The translations under genes were made by a program, and so were the position numbers. Shown in pieces: positions 23,155 to 31,900 of a stretch of DNA of 32,172 nucleotides. The stretch spans positions 1 to 32,172 of the forward strand of contig JAAERX010000038.1 in the NCBI GenBank assembly GCA_024229935.1. Reading direction: 5' to 3'. Position 1 is the stretch's first letter. Every line of letters begins with the position of its first letter. The stretch is from Gammaproteobacteria bacterium (GTDB lineage: Bacteria > Pseudomonadota > Gammaproteobacteria > Steroidobacterales > GCA-2729495). The notes beneath the pieces were generated by a model that saw only the letters and a program-made list of their open reading frames with translations, was not told where the DNA came from and searched no databases.

Positions 23155-23507
23155 TGTTAGTATTCTCTTGTTGTAAGAGTTCAGTAGATATTAAATGAGC
23201 TTAGCTATCATTAAGCTGCCTGGACTTGTCTTTGTGGTGCAGAAAATTGGCGGACTATACAAACACCTCATAATATACTTAAAGCATACAGCGCTAACTA
23301 GCGCCTTAATGATTGTTTTATAACATTACAATAGTAATCAATTATTAAGAAGAAACCCCTGAACACATATGTAGAATGGATGCATGGCAAGTAAACAAGA
23401 TAAATGATCACCTAACCAGTCAAAGAAGCCGTATGCTTTGTAATTTTGGGCTCACTCACACGCACCAGTTTTTGACGCATAAGGCATCTTAATAATAAAG
23501 GCCACTC
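23155..23507. other. 353-base intergenic region with two adjacent hairpins
   Basis: AT-rich gap without a gene. It holds a GCGCTA/TAGCGC inverted repeat with a 2-base loop (23291-23304), directly followed by a 45-base imperfect inverted repeat (23305-23349) with outer arms CTTAATGATTG/CAATTATTAAG and inner arms ATTAC/GTAAT. A TTGACG at 23472 and an AAAGG ribosome site at about 23497-23501 belong to the downstream lipoprotein gene. No integrase, attachment site or insertion sequence is recognised. Confidence 0.55.
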
Positions 23508-23765
23508 ATGATGAAAAAAATATTACTACTGCAAACTTTTTTCCTTATTAGCTTGGCCGGCTGCATTTCAAATGGCACAGAAAACACTAACAAACAAGGG
23601 AGTGTGGGATCAGATAGAGATGAATTTGGCTGCATTGGTTCGGCTGGCTATTCATGGTGTAAACACACCAATAAGTGCGAACGCCCTTGGGAGCTAGCAG
23701 AACAAGAAGGCTTTGAAAACACTCACGAAAACTTCCAAGCGCATTGTGAGACATTACAACCATGA
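23508..23765 (+). CDS. Small cysteine-containing lipoprotein
   Basis: An 85-residue predicted lipoprotein. The signal (residues 3-18) ends in a clear lipobox SLAGC with Cys19. The mature part contains GCIGSAGYSWCKHTNKCERPWE, a pattern (C-x-x-SAGYxW-x-x-x-x-x-C-x-RPWE) I have seen in small bacterial lipoproteins and secreted proteins of unknown function; four mature cysteines could form two disulfides in the periplasm. A good AAAGG ribosome site six bases before the first ATG supports the start. It stands alone on its strand and is followed by two hairpins. No enzyme activity is suggested. Confidence 0.75.
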   Translation: MMKKILLLQTFFLISLAGCISNGTENTNKQGSVGSDRDEFGCIGSAGYSWCKHTNKCERPWELAEQEGFENTHENFQAHCETLQP

Positions 23766-23777
23766 CACCTAAGCAAT

Positions 23778-23846
23778 TGTAAGGCTACCGCTCATTAACA
23801 CTCACTCAATGTGCCTTACACTAAGCCCTTGCCCAAGGCACTTAGT
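23778..23846 (+). terminator. Tandem hairpins after the small lipoprotein gene
   Basis: Two adjoining inverted repeats: TGTAAGGC (23778-23785) with GCCTTACA (23813-23820), then ACTAAG-CCTTG with CAAGG-CTTAGT (23820-23846), followed by TTTCT. The second is a plausible factor-independent terminator with a short T-run. Confidence 0.45.
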
Positions 23847-23970
23847 TTCTAAAGACGCTGCTCACCGTGTTAATACACTATAACGCCACTGTTAATTAGA
23901 CTTTGGCTATTTAACTGCGCCTAAGAAGTAGTAACATACCGCCCCTTATTTCAAAAACTAAGTGATCACC

Positions 23971-24537
23971 ATGACAGCTGACCTGAATAGTCGTTACGGC
24001 TTAAGCCCTACACACAGTGAAGTAGTAGAGGCGGGTAAAATTATTGAACCATGCGATGCCCTGGACATGGGCTGCTCCAATGGGCGGAATGCCCTACACC
24101 TAAGTCAGCTTGGCTTTAACGTAACCGCAGTCGACCACAATCCCAATGCCATTGAGATGCTGCAGCAAATTGTGCGTGAAGAGGGAATAGCCAACATTAA
24201 GGCGCAGGTGTACGACATTAATAATGCCGGGCTTGGTGTGGATTATGGCTTCATTGCCTGCACTGTAACCCTGATGTTTCTCGACCCGGCTCGCATTGAT
24301 GCGGTTATTGCCGATATACAGAAGCGTACTTTGCCCGGGGGTTACAACCTGATTGTCTGCGCTATGAGCACTGAAGATCACCCATGCCCGGTCCCCTTCC
24401 CTTTTACCCTAAAAGCAGGGCAATTGAGTGAGGCCTACGAGGGATGGGAGCCAATTAAGTACAATGAAGATATAGGCACTATGCACAATGGCGCGCAATT
24501 GCAGTTTGCAACCATGTTGGCACAGAAACCAGGCTAG
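23971..24537 (+). CDS. tehB: TehB-type SAM-dependent methyltransferase (tellurite resistance)
   Basis: A class I methyltransferase of about 188 residues, full length for TehB. It follows E. coli TehB: RYGLSPTHSEV at the N-terminus, SAM-binding LDMGCSNGRNALHL, LMFLDPARI, PGGYNLIVCAMSTEDHPCPVPFPF and YEGWEPIKYNEDIG. TehB methylates tellurite or selenite species to volatile or less toxic forms; the natural role is uncertain. I chose the ATG at 23971; a GTG at 23962 would add three residues and cannot be excluded. No tehA exporter gene is next to it. A strong bidirectional terminator separates it from folE. Confidence 0.9.
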   Translation: MTADLNSRYGLSPTHSEVVEAGKIIEPCDALDMGCSNGRNALHLSQLGFNVTAVDHNPNAIEMLQQIVREEGIANIKAQVYDINNAGLGVDYGFIACTVTLMFLDPARIDAVIADIQKRTLPGGYNLIVCAMSTEDHPCPVPFPFTLKAGQLSEAYEGWEPIKYNEDIGTMHNGAQLQFATMLAQKPG

Positions 24538-24578
24538 TCAGCCTTGGCTAAGTGAATAAGATTCAGAAAATATCTGAC

Positions 24579-24608
24579 AAAAAAAGACCGGCAATGCCGG
24601 TCTTTTTT
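24579..24608. terminator. Strong bidirectional rho-independent terminator
   Basis: A perfect GACCGGCA/TGCCGGTC stem is flanked by an A-run on the left and a T-run of six on the right, so it works on both strands. It lies between the convergent tehB and folE genes and should end both transcripts. Confidence 0.93.
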
Positions 24609-24629
24609 GTTTCAAAGGGTATGTATGCC

Positions 24630-25172
24630 TCAGGGCCTTATCAAACGAAGAAACTCCTCACGTGTCTGAACCTGTTCCCTAAAATTACCAAGCATACAGG
24701 AAGTTGTCATCACAGAATTCTGCTTTTCCACACCACGCATCATCATGCACATATGTTTGGCCTCGATAACAACCCCTACACCTTTAGCACCTATTGAATC
24801 ATTAACGCAATCTGCAATCTGCTTGGTTAGTACTTCCTGAATCTGTAAACGACGAGCGAACAGGTCAACAATACGAGCAATCTTTGATAAACCAATTACC
24901 TTCCCTTGCGGAAGATAAGCAACATGAGCCTTACCAATGAACGGCAACATATGATGCTCACACATCGAATAAAGTTCGATATCTCTAACAATGACCATCT
25001 CATCCGTGTCAGATGTAAAAATGGCCTTGTTGACCAGCTCTTCGACATCCTGATGATAACCACGGGTCAGAAACTTAAATGCTTTGGCAGCTCGCTCAGG
25101 CGTCTTTAACAGACCTTCCCTGGTCGGGTCTTCACCAATTGCCTCTATGATTTTCTTCCATTGCTCTTCCAT
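24630..25172 (-). CDS. folE: GTP cyclohydrolase I
   Basis: A 180-residue enzyme converting GTP to 7,8-dihydroneopterin triphosphate, the first step of folate (and tetrahydrobiopterin) synthesis; active as a decamer in the cytoplasm. The zinc ligands are visible as Cys71 and His74 ([10 protein letters not shown]) and Cys142 (HMCMMMRG). [38 protein letters not shown] and QTREEFLRL are further family marks. Length is typical of the short bacterial form, lacking the N-terminal helix seen in E. coli. An AGGAG lies 13 bases upstream; a nearer ATG is out of frame. The gene stands alone. Confidence 0.97.
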   Translation of the reverse strand: MEEQWKKIIEAIGEDPTREGLLKTPERAAKAFKFLTRGYHQDVEELVNKAIFTSDTDEMVIVRDIELYSMCEHHMLPFIGKAHVAYLPQGKVIGLSKIARIVDLFARRLQIQEVLTKQIADCVNDSIGAKGVGVVIEAKHMCMMMRGVEKQNSVMTTSCMLGNFREQVQTREEFLRLIRP

Positions 25173-25363
25173 GTTTTGCCATTTACTCCTGAGTTCGGCT
25201 ACACAGTGGAATGCAGCGTGACATTAGCGCCTTGCCTTGTCCAGCCCATTCAACTGAAGATTATGCCCTACTACTTGGTTATGCCTATCTTATTGTTAAA
25301 TAGATGATTTTATTTGCTGATCACAACAATACCCAAAACTTGCATAGCAAACACGGAACCCGG

Positions 25364-26239
25364 TCACGAACCTGACTCAGCGGGAGCATCCAGCATCGAA
25401 TGAAAATATGTATACAAGGCATCCACCTCTTCATCCGTAAAGTGGGTATAACGATACTTGGAAACATCCTTCATGTGATAGTCAATTTCTCGCTCCCCCA
25501 TCGGAATACCCGTGCGCATCAGGCGAAAGAAATCTTCACGTGTATATGCAGCTGCAATCCGCAAATCTGGTGTATTAGGTACCCTGAGACGACCATTATC
25601 ACCATGACATTCAGTACAAATACTCTCTGCCAGATAACGCCCCCGCTCTTCCTGGCTACCAGATACAGCTGGGGGGACCCGTGGTGCATCGTGATCTATC
25701 AATAATGCAGCCGGGGGAGGAAGCTTACCCGCAACCCACCTGAACCAACCTGTTGGTAATAAACGGAACTGACCAAGATAACCATCTTGTTCAGGGAGAC
25801 TCTGGATATAGGCAATAATTGCCCCCATATCCGCATCACTCATATTATAAAAAGCAAAGGATGGCATAGCTGGCTGCACACTGGTGCCATCACGCTTAAC
25901 ACCATGGCGTACTGCTCGGGAAAATTCAGCCGGGCTGTAGGTACGCACCTCCCGGGTCAGATCAGGGGCTACAGCAATAATGCCTGGTCCCGCCTCTGTA
26001 AAATATTCCTGCCCCTCCAAAGCTTGCCCATGACACCAAAAGCACCCTCGAATAGTGGCAAGTCGTTCACCCTCAGCAATAACCTCAGCACCTGCAGGAA
26101 CTTCTAAAGCCGTTAAAGGCACATCAAACTGTTGCTGTAATTCAGCCTTAGCACGAATATAGACATAAAGGGTTACGGCAAGTGCCAATCCCATTACTAT
26201 AAGGAGCAACCACTCCAGCCGGTATGAGTTTGATTTCAT
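25364..26239 (-). CDS. Membrane-anchored diheme cytochrome c
   Basis: A 291-residue electron carrier with an N-terminal membrane segment (about 9-28) and two class I cytochrome c domains in the periplasm. The heme sites are CFWCH (66-70) and CTECH (208-212); likely distal Met ligands are in QPAMPSF (about 125) and GIPMGE. Between the domains is a Trp/Pro-rich linker. The arrangement resembles the cytochrome subunits of membrane-bound dehydrogenases, but no dehydrogenase gene is adjacent. It is divergent from the rml genes, 154 bases apart. The electron donor and acceptor are unknown. Confidence 0.9.
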   Translation of the reverse strand: MKSNSYRLEWLLLIVMGLALAVTLYVYIRAKAELQQQFDVPLTALEVPAGAEVIAEGERLATIRGCFWCHGQALEGQEYFTEAGPGIIAVAPDLTREVRTYSPAEFSRAVRHGVKRDGTSVQPAMPSFAFYNMSDADMGAIIAYIQSLPEQDGYLGQFRLLPTGWFRWVAGKLPPPAALLIDHDAPRVPPAVSGSQEERGRYLAESICTECHGDNGRLRVPNTPDLRIAAAYTREDFFRLMRTGIPMGEREIDYHMKDVSKYRYTHFTDEEVDALYTYFHSMLDAPAESGS

Positions 26240-26349
26240 AAATATGTCACAGGCTGTGAACTACAAAGGCGCATTGTTACCAATAATCGGGCTAGAATCG
26301 ACCTTAATATATTTCCAAAGGCACATACTAAAGGCTATAAGTAAAGCAG

Positions 26350-26373
26350 GTAAAGCGATTCAATCGCATTTAC
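26350..26373. promoter_or_regulatory. 24-base near-perfect palindrome before rmlC
   Basis: GCGATT-C-AATCGC (26355-26367) framed by GTAAA and TTTAC gives a nearly perfect 24-base inverted repeat ending 20 bases before the rmlC ATG. It could be a repressor operator or a leader hairpin controlling the dTDP-sugar genes. No T-run follows, so it is not a terminator. Confidence 0.45.
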
Positions 26374-26393
26374 AGAAGCCTAAATACTACTAA

Positions 26394-26975
26394 ATGGTCC
26401 GCATTATGCAGTGCAAGTCACTTAATATCCCCGATGTAAAGATACTACAGCCAGTCAGGCATGAAGACTCAAGGGGGTTTTTCTCAGAAATATTCAGCAC
26501 ACGGGAGCTGGATGCAAGCAATCTGGAACTGGAAGTTCGACAGGAAAATTTTGCATTTTCCAAACAGCCTTACACCATAAGAGGCATACATTTTCAGACC
26601 CCACCCTATGAACAGGCCAAACTGGTGCAGGTTGTCAACGGGGCCATCTATGATGTTGCCGTGGATTTACGCAAGGGTTCACCTTGGTACGGTCAGTTTG
26701 CAGCCGCAGAGATTAGTGCAAAAAAATGGAATCAAATTCTTATTCCTGCAGGATTTGGGCATGGCTTATGTACACTCGAACCAAATACAGCTGTGATTTA
26801 CAAAGTAACAAAGCATTATTCCAAACAGCATGATACCGGCATACTCTGGAATGACCCTGAACTGGATATTCCATGGCCGCTTGGTAATACTAAACCCTTA
26901 CTTTCAGATAAGGATAAAACCCTGCCAATGCTAGCCAATTTTTCCACACCTTTTATTTATGAAGAGCATGCCTGA
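26394..26975 (+). CDS. rfbC: dTDP-4-dehydrorhamnose 3,5-epimerase
   Basis: A 193-residue cupin enzyme, third step of dTDP-L-rhamnose synthesis: it epimerises C3 and C5 of dTDP-4-keto-6-deoxyglucose. The DSRGFFSE motif (25-32), catalytic His66 in RGIHFQ, Lys76 and Tyr136 (AVIYKV) are visible, and GFGHGLCTLEP is a family mark; length is normal. The first ATG at 26394 lies just after an in-frame TAA; another at 26406 would shorten the protein by four residues and is possible. It starts the operon rfbC-rfbB-rfbA, ending one codon before rfbB (stop TGA directly before ATG). Confidence 0.95.
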   Translation: MVRIMQCKSLNIPDVKILQPVRHEDSRGFFSEIFSTRELDASNLELEVRQENFAFSKQPYTIRGIHFQTPPYEQAKLVQVVNGAIYDVAVDLRKGSPWYGQFAAAEISAKKWNQILIPAGFGHGLCTLEPNTAVIYKVTKHYSKQHDTGILWNDPELDIPWPLGNTKPLLSDKDKTLPMLANFSTPFIYEEHA

Positions 26976-28016
26976 ATGAAACTACTTGTCACAGGCGGCC
27001 TCGGGTTTATTGGCTCAGCAGTGGTACGTCATTTTGCATGTCTGCCAGATACAGCTGTACTGAATGTTGATAAATGCACCTATGCTGGCAACCCCGCTTC
27101 TGTTGCCTGCATTAAAGATAAAAACTATCAGCATCTTGCAGCAGATATTGCTAATGCCGACACGATGGCACAGGCCTTTACAGATTTTAAACCTGACGCC
27201 GTATTACATCTGGCAGCTGAATCCCATGTTGATCGGTCTATAGATGGCCCCATTGATTTTATGCAGACAAATTTAATGGGCACATTTACTTTACTTGAAG
27301 CCGCACGCTCGTACTGGGAGCAGCTAGCAGGCGTTAAAAAAGATGAATTTCGATTTATTCATGTTTCTACAGATGAGGTCTTTGGTTCCCTTTCAGAAAC
27401 AGGTGCTTTCACTGAAAGCACTGCCTACGAACCAAGTTCACCCTATTCAGCCTCCAAAGCAGGCTCTGACCATCTCGCTCGTGCCTGGCAGCACACTTAT
27501 GGACTCCCGGTTATTGTGACAAACTGCTCCAATAATTATGGCCCATACCAATTTCCAGAAAAGTTAATTCCATTAATTACACTTAAGGGTCTGGCAGGTG
27601 AAACATTACCGGTATACGGCAAGGGAGATAATGTTCGTGACTGGCTCTATGTCGATGACCACGTTAGCGCTCTGGAATGCGTCCTCAGGAAAGGTACTCC
27701 TGGTGAAACATACAATATTGGTGGTCAGTGTGAACTAAGCAATCTGGAAGTTGTGAAAACAATTTGCAGCCTGCTTGACGCTCACCAGCCAAATAAGTCA
27801 CATGAAGAATTGATTAAGTTTGTTACTGACCGACCTGGTCATGATTATCGTTATGCAATGGATATTACAAAGATCAATCAGGAACTGGGCTGGCAACCGA
27901 CTGAAACATTCAACAGTGGTATAGAAAAAACCGTAGAGTGGTATATCAAAAACCCCGTATGGTGGCAGGCTATTCTTGATGGCAGCTACCAACTGGAACG
28001 ACTGGGTACGGGTTAA
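26976..28016 (+). CDS. rfbB: dTDP-glucose 4,6-dehydratase
   Basis: A 346-residue short-chain-dehydrogenase-type enzyme making dTDP-4-keto-6-deoxyglucose from dTDP-glucose with bound NAD. It has the GGLGFIG nucleotide loop (7-13), the catalytic STDEVFG (131-137, with Thr132, Asp133 and Glu134), Tyr157 and Lys161 (YSASK), and [15 protein letters not shown]. The ATG abuts the rfbC stop, so translation is probably coupled. The product can feed rhamnose or other deoxysugars. Confidence 0.97.
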   Translation: MKLLVTGGLGFIGSAVVRHFACLPDTAVLNVDKCTYAGNPASVACIKDKNYQHLAADIANADTMAQAFTDFKPDAVLHLAAESHVDRSIDGPIDFMQTNLMGTFTLLEAARSYWEQLAGVKKDEFRFIHVSTDEVFGSLSETGAFTESTAYEPSSPYSASKAGSDHLARAWQHTYGLPVIVTNCSNNYGPYQFPEKLIPLITLKGLAGETLPVYGKGDNVRDWLYVDDHVSALECVLRKGTPGETYNIGGQCELSNLEVVKTICSLLDAHQPNKSHEELIKFVTDRPGHDYRYAMDITKINQELGWQPTETFNSGIEKTVEWYIKNPVWWQAILDGSYQLERLGTG

Positions 28017-28028
28017 AGGAAAGCAATC

Positions 28029-28904
28029 ATGACCAAAGGCATCATACTCGCAGGTGGAAGTGGCACCCGACTTTACCCGGTTACACAAGTAGTCAGTAAA
28101 CAAATGCTGCCGGTTTACGACAAACCAATGATCTACTACCCGCTATCAACTCTGATGCTGGCTGATATTCGTTCAATACTCATTATTACAACCCCACATG
28201 ACGCACCTCAATTTCAGGAACTCCTTGGTGATGGCAGCCAATGGGGGCTTGACCTTCAGTATGCCATTCAGCCCGAACCAGGCGGTCTTGCACAGGCACT
28301 CATTATTGGCAAGGACTTCATTGGCAATAACCCTTGCAGCCTGATACTGGGCGATAATATTTTCTACGGTTATAGTTTTAGTGATTTACTGCAAAATATT
28401 ACCGCAAGCAATAATGGCGCTACTGTCCTTGCCTATAAGGTCTCTAAACCCCAGGAGTTTGGGGTAGTTAGTTTTGATGAGAACAATCAGGCCACCAGCC
28501 TTGAAGAAAAGCCAACGGAACCAAAATCACACTGGGCTGTTACAGGCTTATATTTTTATGACACTGATGCATGCAATATGGCTGCAGAACTAAGCCCCTC
28601 TCCCAGAGGCGAACTAGAAATAACTGACTTAAACCGAATGTACCTTGAACTGGGCAAACTGCATGTTGAAAAACTGGGGCGTGGTTTTGCCTGGCTGGAT
28701 ACCGGAACTCATTCAACATTGTTACAGGCAGCAAAATTTGTTGAAACCATTGAGCAACGCCAGGGTTTCCGAATTGCCTCACCAGAAGAAATTGCCTGGC
28801 GAATGCGGTTCATTGATTCAACCCAGCTAGAGAAACTGGCTCAACCTTTAGCTAAAAGCGGCTATGGCGAGTATCTGCTAAAAATATTACATGAGAAGGA
28901 TTAA
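28029..28904 (+). CDS. rfbA: Glucose-1-phosphate thymidylyltransferase
   Basis: A 291-residue nucleotidyltransferase that couples dTTP and glucose-1-phosphate to dTDP-glucose, the entry step of dTDP-deoxysugar synthesis. It shows [13 protein letters not shown] (7-19), [18 protein letters not shown] (23-40) and the sugar-site [13 protein letters not shown]. An AAGGAA ribosome site precedes the ATG by a few bases, 12 bases after rfbB. The gene ends the operon; rfbD, the final reductase for dTDP-L-rhamnose, is not present in the window. It converges with the NRPS gene at 28938, 33 bases apart. Confidence 0.97.
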   Translation: MTKGIILAGGSGTRLYPVTQVVSKQMLPVYDKPMIYYPLSTLMLADIRSILIITTPHDAPQFQELLGDGSQWGLDLQYAIQPEPGGLAQALIIGKDFIGNNPCSLILGDNIFYGYSFSDLLQNITASNNGATVLAYKVSKPQEFGVVSFDENNQATSLEEKPTEPKSHWAVTGLYFYDTDACNMAAELSPSPRGELEITDLNRMYLELGKLHVEKLGRGFAWLDTGTHSTLLQAAKFVETIEQRQGFRIASPEEIAWRMRFIDSTQLEKLAQPLAKSGYGEYLLKILHEKD

Positions 28905-28937
28905 ACAGAAAAACAACCCTGAAGCATTAATAACAAA

Positions 28938-31900
28938 TTAATCCTGATTTTTTTCCTGACCTGAATCCGCAGAAGAAACCCATTGCAGGGTTTCCACATG
29001 TTCAGCTATACCAGCCACTGTAGGCGTATCAAATAAACGTCTGATTGGTAAACCCACCCGCAGTGAATCAGTTACTCTGGCAACCAGTTGTGCAGCCATC
29101 AGTGAATGCCCGCCCAGCGCAAAGAAATCATCATGGATGCCAATACGCTCTACACCCAGAACCTCAGACCAGATAGCGACCAGTTGTATCTCTATCTCGG
29201 TTCGTGGCTCAACGTAGGCTTCACGTTCATCACGCATTAATGCCGGGGCCGGCAGCGCTTTTTTATCCAGCTTGCCGTTTGGCGTCAGTGGCAATGCATC
29301 CAGCATCACAAAGGCAGATGGCACCATGTATTCCGGCAACACCGCTTGTAACTCATGCCGGAGTAACGATATTTCAAGCTGCATGAATTCAGCAAGCACC
29401 ACATAAGCCACCAGGCGTTCATCATGCATCACCACAGCACAACGGTCCACGCCCTCTATAGTCATTGCAGCTGCTTCAACCTCACCCGGCTCTATACGAT
29501 GCCCGCGAACTTTTACCTGATCATCCACACGCCCCATAAATACCAGCCGGCCATCCGGTAAATACCGGGCCTGATCACCGGTGCGATACAGTACACACTC
29601 AGGATCTGCTGGATCAGGTATGAATCGTTCCTTAGTTAACTCTGGCTGATTCCAGTAACCCTTGCTAACGTAACGACTGCGTATGGCAAGTTCACCGCTG
29701 ATACCCGCTGCAGAACCATCCTTATTCAGCAGTAACACTTCTGTGTCTGCTACCGGTAAACCAACCGGCACCACATTTCCTGGCAACCGGGTACCATGAT
29801 CTGCAAAAAACTGCAGTGCCAGGGTCGATTCCGAGGGACCGAGACCGTTTACAAATAGTGTCGGTGGTGCAAACTGTTTTCTGAATAAAGCAAAATCATT
29901 GCCAAGCGCCTCCTCACCACCCAACACTACAAGCCGTACACAAGTTAAATCATGACGACACACTTTATTGCGCATAAGGTGCCTGAATACAGTTGGAGTA
30001 GCATGCAAAATAGTAATCTGCTGTTCTCCCATTTGGTCAAGCAACTCACCTACATACTCCTCATCTCTGATGCTCATGGGATACAAACACGCACCATTAA
30101 GCAATGCACCAAAGATATCCATGACGGCTGCATCAAAGCCGTAGCTTGATAACAACGTCAGCCGATCTTTACTACTGATATGCAGTGCATTGGTATAGCT
30201 TCGCACATGATGCAACACATTACGGTGTGTCTGCATAACACCCTTGGGTGTTCCGGTAGAACCTGAAGTAAATAAAATATAAGCCAGGTCATCAGGAGCA
30301 ACAGATACTTCAGGTGCTTCTTCCTGACCGACAGCAGGTACTGCTACTAATGCAACCTCACAACGCTCTAGTACAGCCTCATACCGCGAGTCACTAACAA
30401 CCAGCTTAATCCCAGCATCCGCTATAACGGTCTGCAGTCTTGCCCTGGGGGCACCCGGATCAAGTGGCACATAGCTATAACCGGCTTTAAGAACACCCAG
30501 CAAAGCCGCCAGCATCGAGGCATCATGCCCCATCAATAAACCCACACTTTGAGCTGACTGATGGGCTTCTCCCGCCGCATCAATCAGTGACCATGCAACT
30601 GCATTAGCACGTTGATCCAGTTCAGCATAACTCCAGCTTTGACCCGACACATGGACTGCCGGGCTGGCACTGTATTTTTTTACTGCCATAGAAAAGCGTT
30701 CTATAAGTGTCCGCTGAGCAACCGGCATTGGGTCAAATTTCTGCAGCGGTAAAGGCGCTTTATCTGCACTCGTTAAGAGGTACCCTGCTACAGGCAAACT
30801 GCTGTCATGGACAATTGCCCATAACAATTCACCAAAATGACGTAGCAGCAATTCAACTGTGTCACGTTCAAACAGGTCAGTGTTGTATTCAAAACCAGCC
30901 TGCAAACCAGCCGATCCCTCTACCAGGGCAACTGACAAATCAAACTTTGCTGTACCCCGGTCTACACTAAAAGGATTGACTGCCAGCCCTGCCAGTGACA
31001 AACCAGAAGAAGGCTCGTTGTGCAGATTAAACATGACCTGCACTACCGGCGTATGCGCGGTACTTCGCGCCGGTTGCAGTACTTCAAGTAATTTCTCAAA
31101 CGGCAACTCCTGGTGCTCATAAGCATCCAGGGTCGTCATTCTGACCCTGCCCAGCAGCTCAGTAAAACCCGGGTTACCGCTAATATCAGTTCGCAGAGCC
31201 AGGGTGTTTAAAAAGAAACCAATTAAGCCTTCCAGTTCTGTGCGACGCCGGCCGGCAATAGGTGTGCCCACTACCGTATCTTCTATACCCGTATGCCGGG
31301 CCAGTAATACTTTGAATGCAGCCAGCAACACCATGAATAAGCTGCACCCTTCACGGGCAGCCAACGCATGCAGACCTTCAAGTAACTCCGGACTAAAGGT
31401 CTGGTTTATCCAGGCACCCCGGTAACGCTGTACCGGCGGACGCGGATGATCCAGCGGTAACTCCAGTAAGGGGGGTGCATCTTTAAGCTGCTTCGACCAG
31501 TAGCTCACCTGTCGGTCCAGCTCAGCACCTGACAACCAGCTACGCTGCCAGACTGCATAGTCAGCATACTGCACCGGTAAATCCGGCAGGCCGACTGCCT
31601 GACCCTGCACTTCACTGTCATATAAAGCAGCCAGCTCTTTAAACAACACACCCATTGACCAGCCATCTGAAACAATATGGTGCATCACCAGCAGCAGAAT
31701 GGCTTCATTATCAGCAAGCCGCAAAACATGCACTCGTAACAACGGGCCCGTGTGTAAATCAAACGGCTCACGTATAAGTTCAAGTAAACGTGCCTGCAAG
31801 TGTTCATCACTAATACCAGGTAAGCTTTCTGTACGTACAGGCAGGTTCAGCTGCTTAACAACAAGTTGTAATGCTTCACCGGAATGACTGATAAAGCGTG

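Noticed and set aside
23155-23970. Integron cassette-type attC sites around the small lipoprotein gene
   Set aside because: The hairpins lack proper RYYYAAC and GTTRRRY core pairs, and no integrase gene is present.
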